A DNA stretch of 42,329 bases from Nocardia miyunensis NBRC 108239 (GCF_001613065.1 NZ_BDBQ01000115.1:1-42329); one strand, 5' to 3'; positions 10,172 through 19,492 are shown, counted from the first letter of the stretch. The notes: a model not told the origin generated them from the letters alone. Numbers and translations are program-made.

Positions 10172-11708
10172 CCAGCTCCTCGGTCAGGGTCAGCTGCCGG
10201 TCAAGACTGCGGGGCCCACGAGAAGGTGCGGCCGGAGCGGGGATGCGCTCACCGAATATCGCATAGGGGACGTCGATTTCGCGATAGCCGCGAGCAGTTG
10301 CCGCCCACACCGAGGCGGTCGCGTCGTCGTCGACTTCGCCGTAACGTGTTGCCAGCGACCATAAACCGATGATGTCACCCGTGCGTGGCGCCGGCAGCAT
10401 TTCCAGCACCTCGGACAGGGTGGCGAAACCCGAATGCGCGTCCATCGCCGCGTGCACGGCCTCGCGTAAGGCATTCCAATCGATCGATTCACGACCCACC
10501 AGCGTGGCTGGGTCGATAGCGAACTCCGCACTGGTGTCCTGCACCTGTGCTGGGACTGTGGCCGTGCCCTGATCGAGCCGAAGCCGGCCGACCGAGTTCG
10601 TGTCCACCCCGCTCATCGGTACCACGAAACCGATGTCACGGCTGGCGTGTGTGTGTTGGAAAGCGAGGGCCGCAGAAGCCTGTGCCTCGCTGATCCGCGT
10701 GCGCATACTGCGGTAATGGGTGAGGTCACCGCCGCGTACGAAATTGCTCATCCGGCGGAATGCGACGCCACGGATCTCTTCGACCTCACGCACCCGCTGC
10801 CACATCGCGTCGATGAAACCTATGAGCGATCCCTTCAGATGCGCGGGCAGGCCCTCGACCCGATCCACGATCTCGGTGATGTCGCGTTCGAGCTGCGCAC
10901 GCTGCGAGGGCGTCGCAATGAGCGTAGCGAACGCCCGGAATGCCTGTCCTTCAGGCGATTCGGCGATCACATCGTGACCGTCGAACATCCGCTGCAGGGA
11001 CTCGGCGAACTCCATCGCGTCATCAGAGAGGCTTTGCCTCAGCAAGGCGGCGGTATTGGCGTGCATCCGCTCGCCGTAGCCTGCGACGTCGGCAGGAATC
11101 CGATCGATGAGCTCGGCGAGCGTAGCAACCTTATCCACCAATTCGCCGTGGTCCACCTCCAGATCCTCGCCACCGTCCAGTGCGTCGCGTTGGGCGACCA
11201 GCACCGCAATACGGTCGTCGATGGCTTGCCGCCGGGCAACGCGATCCGGATTCGCCTCGGTAGCGATGTGATGCAACTCCGACATGACGATCGTCAGAGC
11301 CGAACCAGTCGCGATCGAGGTACGCCGCCGCAGATCACGCACTTGACGCACTGCCGAGTGAGCTCCCGACGTCAACTGGTACCGCTCGATCCGCGGATCA
11401 CGAGGATCAGCACTTCGATGCACCCACTTCTTCTTTCGCCATCTGGTCAGCACCGCGTCCGCACCTGCCGACGACGCGAGTTCATCGTCGCGATCGTCAG
11501 CAGGACAACTTCGCAGCAGCACAGGCAGATCGGCGTCCATCGCGGCGGTAAGCGTCTGCCCCTCGACGATCTGCCCGTCTCCCAGATGCGCCGCCATCAG
11601 AGCTAGATCGACCAGCGCATACCTCGACCGCAACAGAGACAACGAGACGTCCGCTACTGCGTTCGTGCGGAACTCGTGGAAAAGCTGTTCTGCGGTCACC
11701 TCGGCCAC
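10161..11708 (-). CDS. jetA: Wadjet protein JetA (MukF-like, DUF3375)
   Basis: Kleisin-like subunit (DUF3375) of the Wadjet complex, which closes the SMC-like ring with JetC and JetB. The N-terminus matches the family start pattern (EQLFHEFRTNAVADVSLSLL, then a winged-helix with LARSRYALVDLAL-like sequence), the middle is helical and acidic (about residues 170-300), and the C-terminal part contains a second winged-helix. The frame is open to 11765, but the GTG at 11708 is the likelier start: it has a G-rich site (AAGGGGG) just upstream and places the conserved N-terminus at residue 5. First gene of the operon. Confidence 0.9.
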   Translation of the reverse strand: MAEVTAEQLFHEFRTNAVADVSLSLLRSRYALVDLALMAAHLGDGQIVEGQTLTAAMDADLPVLLRSCPADDRDDELASSAGADAVLTRWRKKKWVHRSADPRDPRIERYQLTSGAHSAVRQVRDLRRRTSIATGSALTIVMSELHHIATEANPDRVARRQAIDDRIAVLVAQRDALDGGEDLEVDHGELVDKVATLAELIDRIPADVAGYGERMHANTAALLRQSLSDDAMEFAESLQRMFDGHDVIAESPEGQAFRAFATLIATPSQRAQLERDITEIVDRVEGLPAHLKGSLIGFIDAMWQRVREVEEIRGVAFRRMSNFVRGGDLTHYRSMRTRISEAQASAALAFQHTHASRDIGFVVPMSGVDTNSVGRLRLDQGTATVPAQVQDTSAEFAIDPATLVGRESIDWNALREAVHAAMDAHSGFATLSEVLEMLPAPRTGDIIGLWSLATRYGEVDDDATASVWAATARGYREIDVPYAIFGERIPAPAAPSRGPRSLDRQLTLTEELGDE

Positions 11709-12064
11709 TCGATCCCCCTTGTCCTGAGCGACTTGCCATCTCAGTACAACATCGCCCACCGACAAGCACCCGTTTCGTGCCGGTTGAGAAGCCGTGCCAA
11801 CAAGCGCTGGCTACGAGCCGACACAAGGACCGGAGGCGCTCCGGCTCGATGATGCCCAATCGTTACGGCACGGCATGTGGCCCAAGACGAACTGCGACGG
11901 TTTGACCAGTTGGCACAAGGGATTGGCGTTGCGTCGCGCAAGAGGACCCGCTGCGGCGTTGGCCCGTTCTTAGGTTAGGCAGGCTCCGTGATGCTCTTGA
12001 TGTCCGCGGAGATTAGCCAGAATATCATCTATGCCTCGAACCTTCGATTCTTTGCAGCCAACGC
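11709..12064. other. Spacer upstream of jetA
   Basis: 356 bp between the start of jetA and the end of the nuclease gene, both on the minus strand. It should hold the Wadjet promoter. I could not pick -35/-10 boxes with confidence and see no gene or strong hairpin. The spacing means the nuclease and jetABCD are probably transcribed separately, or at least that jetA can be expressed on its own. Confidence 0.4.
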
Positions 12065-13276
12065 TCAAGTGGATGCGTTTATGCGATCGAATACTCGGTC
12101 GGAAGTCTGCCAGATCACAGAAATACCATGCGCGACAAGGAGGCCGATGAGATCGTCGATTGGGCGGATTGGAAATAATACGGCTTTCGTTGCATGGGGT
12201 ACGTAGCGGGCGTAGTCGAGCAGTTGCCCGAGGGCCAGGCGTACAGTTTCACGATCGGAGGACGCCTTGACCTCGATGAGCTCGTCATCCGTGATGTCAT
12301 GCAGATCTGTCCACAGTATGCTTGCTGGAGTTTCCTTCAGAAATATACTGTACCGACAGACGTTACGACCGATCGAGATCAGGTATTTGTGGTACGCGTT
12401 CTGTAGCTCGGATTCGCGTCGCTGTCGTTCTCGAGTCTCATCGGGGGTGTTTCCGACGGAAAATTTCGACGCTATCCTACGTTCGACGGGGCGCTGGATG
12501 ACAATTCCGGAACCGACAGAATTTTCGACTGTCAGCTTCAGTTTCGTCAGTAAATCAGGATAGGCTGGATGATGGCCGATAATTTGTGTGATGGTATCGA
12601 TAGCGTGAGTCGTGAAGGCGGCGTCGACGGCGATTCGTTCGTAGGCCTCGACGGCCAGGCCGCCGCGCTGATCCCATTCGGGCAGGACGACCGTGTTCAT
12701 GTCGATATCGGCCTTGGTCAAGTCGGTTTGGGTATCCAGGTGCCACCATGGCGAGTTGTCGAGCGCGAACCACGGATCCCGTGGGTCCGGCCTGCTGCTC
12801 CCGAGGCTGAACGGAGCCAGCAGCGTCGCAAGTTCGTTGCGGGCGTCTGCAAGAGTCATCATCCGGTCCTCGTGGCTCTGAGCCCGTGCGATCGCCCAGA
12901 GCAGCACTACGTATTGATACGGAGCCCGCTCACCGTTGTAGACAGCAACCCGTAGCCCCCGCAGCGCGTCGAGCCATTCGTCGACCGAACCTGGTTCGGA
13001 GGGCTGGCCATCGACGGTGACAACGAATCCCAAGCGAGTCAGAACCCGACCCACCGATGCCTGCCCGCCTGTGAAATCACTTGCGGTCCAGAAGGTCCCG
13101 GTTGCCAAGCCGTGGGCAACACCGAGGATGGCCTTCGAATCGTAGAGGCGGCCACCGGAGGACAGCCGGTAACTGCGGGCCGGACCGAACCGGTATTTCG
13201 CGAGGAAGCCGGACTGGCCGAGCAGGTCGTATTCCTGAATCGCCCGCAAAACATCATCAGCCGTTATGTCTGCCAT
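12065..13276 (-). CDS. ScoMcrA-head protein with PD-(D/E)XK-like nuclease domain
   Basis: Probable modification-dependent (type IV-like) restriction enzyme, acting on foreign DNA in the cytoplasm. Residues 1-85 match the N-terminal head found in ScoMcrA-type endonucleases (VLRAIQEYDLLG, FGPARSYRL, YDSKAILGVAHGLATG). Residues about 140-250 (PRDPWFALDNSPWWHLD, GGLAVEAYERI) are reminiscent of the sulfur-binding domain that reads phosphorothioate DNA, but this is a pattern match only. The C-terminus shows D324, E335-V-K337 (DELIEVKAS) and Q351-LLDY, a PD-(D/E)XK nuclease pattern; ScoMcrA itself uses HNH. The frame is open to 13408, but homology starts at the ATG at 13276, giving 403 residues. Directly upstream of the Wadjet operon on the same strand. 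Confidence 0.72.
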   Translation of the reverse strand: MADITADDVLRAIQEYDLLGQSGFLAKYRFGPARSYRLSSGGRLYDSKAILGVAHGLATGTFWTASDFTGGQASVGRVLTRLGFVVTVDGQPSEPGSVDEWLDALRGLRVAVYNGERAPYQYVVLLWAIARAQSHEDRMMTLADARNELATLLAPFSLGSSRPDPRDPWFALDNSPWWHLDTQTDLTKADIDMNTVVLPEWDQRGGLAVEAYERIAVDAAFTTHAIDTITQIIGHHPAYPDLLTKLKLTVENSVGSGIVIQRPVERRIASKFSVGNTPDETRERQRRESELQNAYHKYLISIGRNVCRYSIFLKETPASILWTDLHDITDDELIEVKASSDRETVRLALGQLLDYARYVPHATKAVLFPIRPIDDLIGLLVAHGISVIWQTSDRVFDRINAST

Positions 13277-13708
13277 CGCCACGACTCGACGATAGAGGCT
13301 TACACCGACACACCTGTGCGGGTTCGACGTCGCGGCAGCACCGAGCTGGCACCAGCCGCGGAGGGACGGGGCCGTTACAGCATGTGCGAGAGCCTGTGAC
13401 CGCGCCACTGCGGGAGAGCGCTATTCGTCCCGGCCCGGTGTCGGCTATATCAAGCCTTTCCGTGCATCGCCTGCACGCTCGCAGTCGATGCAGGAGCGCA
13501 GCTGACGCAGCTCCGCCACAGCTGTTCTGCCCCTGAAGAACTGATGACTCGTCGCTGAACGACCTACTGCTCCAAGGGCAACGACTTGCAACATTCCTGC
13601 ACCACGCCCACCGAGGACTTGCCATGCTGGCCGGCAGGGCGAGGAGTTGACAACCTCGCGGTGAGTGCCAGCGGGTATCCCCTTGGGAAATGATGGGGCG
13701 CGTTGTTG
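13277..13708. other. Intergenic stretch between nuclease and permease genes
   Basis: About 430 bp between the start of the nuclease gene and the end of the permease gene, both on the minus strand. It must carry the nuclease promoter and the end of the catabolic transcript. Open frames here are GC-driven and lack protein-like character. I see no strong hairpin terminator. Confidence 0.35.
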
Positions 13709-14827
13709 TCAATTCGCCCGCTGGATTGGATGGGGATGGGTTCGGCCGACTCCTGCCATCCGCCAGTAGGTGATCGCGATCGCCCAGACGAGCACGAACA
13801 GGCCGACGATGACGAAGCCCATGTTGTCGAGGCTGATGTTCGAGATCCAGGTGGTCACAGGATCACTGAGGTTCCATTGGTGGTGGATCAGTCCAGTGAG
13901 TTCGATGCTTCCGATCAGGAACGCGACCGCGATGGACAGACCCGTGATCGTGAAGTTGTAGTAGACCTTCCGAACCGGGTTCGAGAACGCCCAGCGATAG
14001 GCGACGTTCATGAAGGTGCCGTCCAGTGTGTCGAACAGGCTCATGCCGGACGCGAACAGCAGTGGCAGACATACGATGGCATACCAGGGTAGACCGGCCG
14101 CGGCTCCCGATCCGGCCATTACCATGAGGGTGACCTCGGTCGCGGTGTCGAACCCGACGCCGAAGAGGAAGCCGACGACATACATCTGCCCGGGGCGCCG
14201 GATCGATCGGGTGAGCCGCCCGAGAATGCGGTTCATGAAGCCTCGGCTGTCGAGGTGCCGCTCCAGTTCGGATTCATCGAAATGTCCCGCCTGCATGGCG
14301 CGGAACACGCGCCAGATGCCGGCCAGCGAAACCAGATTCACCGCGGCGATGACATACAGGAAACCTCCCGAGGCCAGCGTCGAGGTGATCTCCAGCCGCT
14401 GGCGCGCCGAGGAACCACCGCTGGTCAGCGTCGTGGCGAACCTGATGCCCGAGGCTATGCCCGCGGCCAGCAGTATCACGATCGTGGAATGCCCCAGGGC
14501 GAACCAGAACCCGACCGAGACCGCCCGCTTGCCTTGTGCCATGAACTTGCGGGTGGTGTTATCGATAGCGGCGATGTGATCCGCGTCGAAGGCGTGCCGA
14601 GCTCCGAGAGTGTATGCGGTGATGCCCAAGCCGAGCCCGAAGACCTGGGTGCCGACCCGAAAGTGGTGCGGCGCAACGAGTATCGCCAGGATTCCGAATG
14701 CGATCAGATGCAAAGCTGTGATCAGGGCGATGAGACCGGCTGTACGCCAGGCGTCCTCGTGACGCCGCCGCCGGGTCTCAGGTGCCGCGGTCACGACATC
14801 GATCGCGGGAAGGATGGTTTCGGTCAT
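13709..14827 (-). CDS. NiCoT-family cobalt/nickel permease
   Basis: Integral membrane permease of the HoxN/NixA/NhlF family (NiCoT) that imports Co(II) or Ni(II). The signature RHAFDADHIAAIDN, with the metal-selecting HX4DH, is present near the second transmembrane segment; about eight hydrophobic spans are visible, as is the second motif GFDTATEVTL. Its place at the end of an operon with a cobalt-type nitrile hydratase points to cobalt supply, as NhlF does in Rhodococcus rhodochrous J1. The ATG at 14827 lies 4 bp after the acyl-CoA synthetase stop, with GGAG upstream; a GTG at 14857 would overlap that gene and is the alternative start. Confidence 0.9.
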   Translation of the reverse strand: MTETILPAIDVVTAAPETRRRRHEDAWRTAGLIALITALHLIAFGILAILVAPHHFRVGTQVFGLGLGITAYTLGARHAFDADHIAAIDNTTRKFMAQGKRAVSVGFWFALGHSTIVILLAAGIASGIRFATTLTSGGSSARQRLEITSTLASGGFLYVIAAVNLVSLAGIWRVFRAMQAGHFDESELERHLDSRGFMNRILGRLTRSIRRPGQMYVVGFLFGVGFDTATEVTLMVMAGSGAAAGLPWYAIVCLPLLFASGMSLFDTLDGTFMNVAYRWAFSNPVRKVYYNFTITGLSIAVAFLIGSIELTGLIHHQWNLSDPVTTWISNISLDNMGFVIVGLFVLVWAIAITYWRMAGVGRTHPHPIQRAN

Positions 14828-14831
14828 GGGG

Positions 14832-16544
14832 TCAGCGCTCCAGGAAGTCGTCGTCACGAAATTCCCCGGCCGGTCGGTGCCCCTCGAACTCGTCCTCGCG
14901 CCGACGTAACTCGACGCGCCGGATTTTGCCGGAAATGGTCTTCGGTAGCTCGAAGAATTCGAGGCGGCGCACGCGTAGGTACGGTGCGAGGTGCTCGCGG
15001 GCGTACAGCAGGATCGCTCGCGCGGTATCGGGGTCGGGTTCGTACCCGTCGACGAGGGCGATGTAGGCCTTGGGCACCGCGAGCCGGACGGGGTCGGGCG
15101 CCGGGACGACGGCGGCCTCGGCGACCGCGGGGTGCTCGATCAGCACCGACTCGAGTTCGAATGGGCTGACCTTGTAGTCCGAGGCTTTGAAGACGTCGTC
15201 GGTGCGGCCGATGTAGGTGATGTAGCCGGCATCGTCGCGGGCAGCGACATCACCGGTGTGGTAGACGCCATCTGCCATGGCGGCGGCGTTGCGGTCGGGG
15301 TCGCCCTGGTAGCCGGTCATCAGGCTCAGCGGAGCTGCCTGTAGGTCGATACAGATTTCGCCCTCGCCCGGGCCGTGAACGGTTGCTCCGTCCGGGTCGA
15401 TGAGTACTACCGGCACTCCGGGCAGCGGGCGTCCCATGGACCCGGGCTTGACGGGTTGTCCCGGTGTGTTCGCGATGCCGGCGGTCATTTCGGTTTGCCC
15501 GAACCCATCGCGGATGGTCAGGCCCCAGCGCTGCTGGACCTGATTGATCACTTCGGGGTTGAGTGGTTCGCCGGCGGCGATCGCCTCGCGCAAGGCGCCC
15601 GGGCCGGCGCCGAGGTCGGCGTTGATCAGCATTCGCCACACCGTGGGAGGTGCGCAGAAGGTGGTCACACTTTCGGTGCGGATCTGCTCGAGCAGTGCGC
15701 GGGCATCGAACCGGGTGTAGTTGTAGACGAACACCGTCGCTTCGGCCAGCCAGGGTGCGAAGAAGTTCGACCAGGCATGCTTCGCCCATCCGGGACTCGA
15801 GATGTTCAGGTGCACATCACCCGGTCGCAGTCCCAGCCAGTACATCGTCGAAAGATGTCCGACGGGGTAGGACAGGTGCGTGTGCTCGACGAGTTTCGGT
15901 CGGCTCGTGGTGCCGGAGGTGAAATAGAGCAGCAGCCGATCGGAACTCGCGTTTGCCGGATGGGGGGTCGCGATGCGGGCTGCAGTGGGTGAGATGTCGT
16001 ACGCGGCAACATAGTCGAGCCAGCCCTGAGGTGTCGCGGCATTGCCCACTGCGAAGCGCAGGTAGCCGCCCGGGACACCGTCGAGCTTGGGCGCATCGGT
16101 GGCGTTGCAGATCACCGCCTTGGCCGAGCCTCGCTCGAGCCGGTCGATCAACTCTGCGGTTCCGACCGCTGTGGTGGTGGGCATCAGTACCGCACCGAGC
16201 CGGATGAGCGCGAGCATGCTCTCCCACAGCTCGACCTGATTACCGAGCATGACCACGACGCTGTCGCCACGCCCGATTCCGTGCGCGGCCAGGTGGGCGG
16301 CGACCTGCTCGGAGCGAGTCACCATCTCATCGAAACTGTGGCAGCCGCGGGCACCGTCTTCTTCGACGATGACCAACGCGGGCCGGTCGTTGCCGCGCGC
16401 GAACGAGTCGAACCAGTCGTGCGCGAAGTTGAACGTTGCCCCGACTTCGGGCCATGCGAACGTAGCCAGCGCCTCTTCGTACGAAGTGCGCGTGAACTGC
16501 AGGTGGTCGCGCGCGGCCCGCAAGGCCGCTGTGGGGGCACTCAT
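14832..16544 (-). CDS. AMP-forming acyl-CoA synthetase of the aldoxime-nitrile pathway
   Basis: Activates the carboxylic acid released by the amidase to its acyl-CoA (ATP to AMP plus PPi), the last step of the pathway. 570 residues of the ANL superfamily: P-loop-like motif YFTSGTTSRPK at 207-217, the later core motifs DGFGQTEM and YHTGDVAARDD, and the C-terminal catalytic lysine in PKTISGKIRRVEL. Such a synthetase is a known companion of aldoxime dehydratase and nitrile hydratase genes in Rhodococcus. The ATG at 16544 follows GGAGA about 10 bp upstream. 120 bp separate it from the aldoxime dehydratase gene; the permease follows after 4 bp. Confidence 0.88.
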   Translation of the reverse strand: MSAPTAALRAARDHLQFTRTSYEEALATFAWPEVGATFNFAHDWFDSFARGNDRPALVIVEEDGARGCHSFDEMVTRSEQVAAHLAAHGIGRGDSVVVMLGNQVELWESMLALIRLGAVLMPTTTAVGTAELIDRLERGSAKAVICNATDAPKLDGVPGGYLRFAVGNAATPQGWLDYVAAYDISPTAARIATPHPANASSDRLLLYFTSGTTSRPKLVEHTHLSYPVGHLSTMYWLGLRPGDVHLNISSPGWAKHAWSNFFAPWLAEATVFVYNYTRFDARALLEQIRTESVTTFCAPPTVWRMLINADLGAGPGALREAIAAGEPLNPEVINQVQQRWGLTIRDGFGQTEMTAGIANTPGQPVKPGSMGRPLPGVPVVLIDPDGATVHGPGEGEICIDLQAAPLSLMTGYQGDPDRNAAAMADGVYHTGDVAARDDAGYITYIGRTDDVFKASDYKVSPFELESVLIEHPAVAEAAVVPAPDPVRLAVPKAYIALVDGYEPDPDTARAILLYAREHLAPYLRVRRLEFFELPKTISGKIRRVELRRREDEFEGHRPAGEFRDDDFLER

Positions 16545-16664
16545 CGTGAGCTTTCTCCGAAAGGTCGAAATGCGTTGGTGTCATTGGTTTCTGCCGGGCC
16601 GAGAGGCTGAAGGGAATCTCGACCCGGCAGGTCTTCAGCAGCGCGTCCGCTCGCGCAGTTCGGA

Positions 16665-17724
16665 TCAGACCGGTGAGGAAACTCGCGCGTCGCGCATCAT
16701 CCCGGTGTGCTGGTGGCAGTTGATGTACTCGAAGATCTGGTGCTTGCTGTCGGACACGGAGACCTCGTGATAGAGCCGCAGCTTCTCGAGCCCGGTGACG
16801 ACGCGGAAGAAGGTGACGAAGATCCGCAGGTGGGTCGGGTGCGATTCGGCCCATCGTTCGAGCAGGTCGAGCGAGCGCCAGTGCCCGATGTCGTAACTCT
16901 CGTCGAGTTCGTTGCCGTCCAGGTCGATGCTGCGGACGAAACGATTGCTGTAGCAACCGACGGACTCGCCGTTGTCACGCAGGAAGTCCATACCTGCTTG
17001 CAGAGTCGGCAGGATCTCCTCGAAGTACAGTGCGCGCTCGGTGGCCTCGGCTGCGCGCCAGTCCTGACCGGATCGGATCAGCGCGATGTTGTCGTGGCCA
17101 CGGATGATCACGCGACCGCCCTGGGCCGGATCGCCCGAGACGACTAAGTTCGTCGGTGGGTTTGAGCCAGTCGGTTTGCGACAGGGGGATGCGGTCGCGC
17201 ATGGACCCCCAGTAGCCGTGTTCACTGATCTCGCCGCTGCTTTCCCGCATGATGCCGCCCACACCGGGGAAGTCTTCGGTGAATGCGTACAGCGTCTCGA
17301 GCTGCTCGGCCCTCGGGGCGAGGATTTCCCGGAAGTAGCCGAGGCCCTCGGTGAGGCGATCCTCGGATTCCCACCAGCCGGTGACCGCGTCCGAGCGCAG
17401 CCAGCGGCAGAACGCGGCCGCGTCGGCCCAGTAGGCGACCACCATGAGGTTGTGGTGGTCCTGGTTGTCGATGTGGTGGGTCAGGTCGTGCTGGATCGGG
17501 CCGTCCGGGCTCTCGAAACTGCCCACGATGTCACGCAGAGCCGCGAGTGCGGCAGGACGTTGCGACTGCTGGGCGTGTTGGACGCCGAGATAGGCCATGA
17601 CGACCTGCTCCAGAGATTCGTCGGCGCGGGCCACGAACATCGGGAACGGTGGCTCGTAGTCGTCCGGGACGCGGCGGGACAGAGTGCGCGGGCACTGTAG
17701 GTGGGTATCGATGGCAGATTCCAT
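16665..17724 (-). pseudogene. oxd: Aldoxime dehydratase, frameshifted near 17147
   Basis: Haem enzyme that dehydrates aldoximes to nitriles, feeding the nitrile hydratase. Two overlapping frames together give the complete protein of about 352 residues. The first frame runs from MESAIDTHLQCPRTL to SQTDWLKPTDE and the second from LVVSGDPAQGG to the end. The frame changes at about 17145-17150 and one extra base (or two lost) explains it. Key residues appear retained: the Arg of GSMRDRIP, the Ser of ALIRSGQDW, the axial haem His of LRLYHEVSV and the catalytic His of YINCHQHTG. ATG at 17724 has AAGGA upstream; 27 bp separate it from the accessory gene. As written the product would be truncated and inactive; a sequencing error is a real alternative because all else looks conserved. 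Confidence 0.9.
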
Positions 17725-17751
17725 AGGGTTCCTTCTCAGCGTGATCCGGGT

Positions 17752-18180
17752 TCAGGCGCGGGCCCGATCGATCGCGATCGGCTCGGTGTGCGCCTGGTGG
17801 TGGTTGCGATTCGGCGGGAGGGCGAGCACGTCCCGGGTCTGCCGGTCCACCGCCTCTCCGCTCAGCACGCCGTGGTCGGTCAGGACAGCCTCGAGCGCCG
17901 CGACCCAGTGCTGGTAGTAGGACCACGGTGTATCGTCTGCGCCCTCCCACTGCTGAATGGACGCGATGAGCGCGGCCTGGAATCGGGACCAGTCGAACCC
18001 CAGCTGGTTGTGTGCCGTGACCGCCATCGCGAATGCCCGGATCTCCCAGGGGTGTTCGAATCCCAGCTGAGCGGGATCAGCCCCAGGCATGCCACAGACC
18101 AATTCCTCGACCTCATGACGAGCGCGAGCGAGGTCTGACGAGCTGGTATAGGGGGCTGGGAGCACGATCGAGCCGGTCAT
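17752..18180 (-). CDS. Nitrile hydratase accessory protein (maturation chaperone)
   Basis: Small 142-residue homologue of the nitrile hydratase beta N-terminus, the P14K/NhlE-type activator that inserts cobalt and oxidised-cysteine alpha subunit by subunit swapping. Typical family features are visible: FEHPWEIRAFAMAVTAHNQ, FDWSRFQAALIASI and YYQHWVAALEAVL. The ATG at 18178-18180 overlaps the alpha stop as ATGA, so translation is coupled; the longer open frame upstream is only overlap with alpha. The third-gene position after beta and alpha is that of cobalt-type hydratase operons. Confidence 0.85.
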   Translation of the reverse strand: MTGSIVLPAPYTSSSDLARARHEVEELVCGMPGADPAQLGFEHPWEIRAFAMAVTAHNQLGFDWSRFQAALIASIQQWEGADDTPWSYYQHWVAALEAVLTDHGVLSGEAVDRQTRDVLALPPNRNHHQAHTEPIAIDRARA

Positions 18181-18779
18181 GACGCGACGCTCCCGACCGT
18201 CCCGACGCCGATCATCGAGTCGCGGGTGATCAGTCCGACGAGTTGCTCCTGCGACCAACCCTCGGTACCGGCCGGACGCTGCGGGAGCACCCAGTACCGC
18301 ATTTCGCTGCTGGAGTCCCATACGCGGACCTCGACGGTCTCGGGCACGGTGAAGCCGAAGGCTTCGCGCAGAACCCTGCGCGGTTCCCGGGTGATGGCGG
18401 CGCGATATTGCGGGTCCTTGTACCAGTTCGGTGGGAGGCCGAGCACGGGCCACGGGTAGCAAGAGCACAGTGTGCACACGATGATGTTGTGCACGGTGTC
18501 GGTGTTCTCCACGACCACCATGTCCTCGCCCTGCAAACCGCTGATTCCCAGCTCTTTGCAGGCCGCGCTCGCGTTTTCGACCAGGCGAGCCTTGAATTCC
18601 GGGTCGCTCCAGGCCTTGGCGACAACCTTTGCGCCGAGCTGCGGCCCGACTTCATGCTCGTAGATTTCCACCATGCGGTCGATGGCCTGGGTGGTCATGA
18701 CGCCCTGCTCGATGAGCATGGACTCCAGGGCCTTGACTCGGGCGGCGATTTCTTCCTGGGTGCGGATTTTCGCGCTCAC
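18177..18779 (-). CDS. Nitrile hydratase alpha subunit, cobalt-type
   Basis: Metal-binding subunit of nitrile hydratase (nitrile plus water to amide). The claw motif reads VCTLCSC with C102, C105 and C107; Thr between the first two cysteines marks the Co(III) type, whereas iron enzymes have Ser. Helical N-terminus (ARVKALESMLIEQGV) and the metal region followed by YPWPVLGLPPNWYK are normal. The start is GTG at 18779, overlapping the beta stop (GTGA) and preceded by GAAGGAG; 200 residues. The longer ATG-initiated frame is overlap with beta. Gene order beta-alpha is also that of cobalt-type enzymes. Confidence 0.95.
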   Translation of the reverse strand: MSAKIRTQEEIAARVKALESMLIEQGVMTTQAIDRMVEIYEHEVGPQLGAKVVAKAWSDPEFKARLVENASAACKELGISGLQGEDMVVVENTDTVHNIIVCTLCSCYPWPVLGLPPNWYKDPQYRAAITREPRRVLREAFGFTVPETVEVRVWDSSSEMRYWVLPQRPAGTEGWSQEQLVGLITRDSMIGVGTVGSVAS

Positions 18780-19492
18780 GCGGGGGCTCCTTCGGTGGTG
18801 GCGGTGGGGGTGACGAGCTCGATGTAGGGGTCCCAGACGTCGAAATAGACGGATTGGTTGGGTTCGGCGTAGTCCGCACCCCACAGTTCGGTGCTGGTGA
18901 AACGGACGGTGTAGACGTGTTCGGGGTTCTCACCCAGGCCGTTGCCGGCCGTGTCGGGATAGATGAAAGTGCCGTGGGCCAGCACGATTTCCCCGACCGC
19001 GCCCCGGATGTACCGCGCGCGGCGGGTATGCCCCTTCGGGGCCGAGCGGTCAACGCGCACGATGTCCCCGACGCCGAAGCGGGCCACCTTGTCGGACTCT
19101 CGTTCGGCGGTGGCGCCGGCCGGAACGACGGCTTCGACGAAGGCGAGCAGTTCAGGGTCCGACTCGTGCTGCGGCAGCGGGGCCTCGGGGTTGGCCAGGT
19201 AGAACTCGGTGCGCCGGTCGAGTTCGGCCATGTCGAGCTTGCCCAGCTTCGCACCGTAATGCTCGACCGTGTGGACCCAATGCTCGTAATACGGTGACCT
19301 GAGGTAGACGGCCGGGTCGATCAGTTCGATGCCGTGGCGGAATTCGTCGACACCGAAGAAGCCTGCCCGGAAGCACATGGCGAACATCGGGAATACCGCC
19401 TTCTCCCACTCGGCGCGGAAGACCGGCTCCTGGTCCGGGACGATGACCGGGCCGACACCATCGGTACCGGCGAGATCGAACACTCCATTCAT
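18776..19492 (-). CDS. Nitrile hydratase beta subunit
   Basis: Structural partner of alpha; the two form the heterodimer with the metal at the interface. 238 residues: the N-terminal helical domain starts with MNGVFDLAGTDGVGPV, the classic beta start, and the C-terminal SH3-like domain contains FGVGDIVRV and HGTFIYPDTAGNG with the final ELWGADYAEP block. ATG at 19492 overlaps the amidase stop as ATGA, and its own stop overlaps the alpha start. It appears complete. Confidence 0.94.
   Translation of the reverse strand: MNGVFDLAGTDGVGPVIVPDQEPVFRAEWEKAVFPMFAMCFRAGFFGVDEFRHGIELIDPAVYLRSPYYEHWVHTVEHYGAKLGKLDMAELDRRTEFYLANPEAPLPQHESDPELLAFVEAVVPAGATAERESDKVARFGVGDIVRVDRSAPKGHTRRARYIRGAVGEIVLAHGTFIYPDTAGNGLGENPEHVYTVRFTSTELWGADYAEPNQSVYFDVWDPYIELVTPTATTEGAPA

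Noticed and set aside
10647..11606. 319-codon plus-strand ORF across jetA
   Set aside because: Antisense shadow of jetA with His/Arg-rich composition.
17752..18477. 241-codon ORF as one protein upstream of oxd
   Set aside because: Its first 99 codons overlap the alpha subunit in another frame; the real gene starts at the ATG coupled with the alpha stop (18180).
18177..18779. Iron-type nitrile hydratase
   Set aside because: The metal motif is CTLCSC with Thr, the gene order is beta-alpha, and a cobalt-type permease is in the operon; iron types have CSLCSC.
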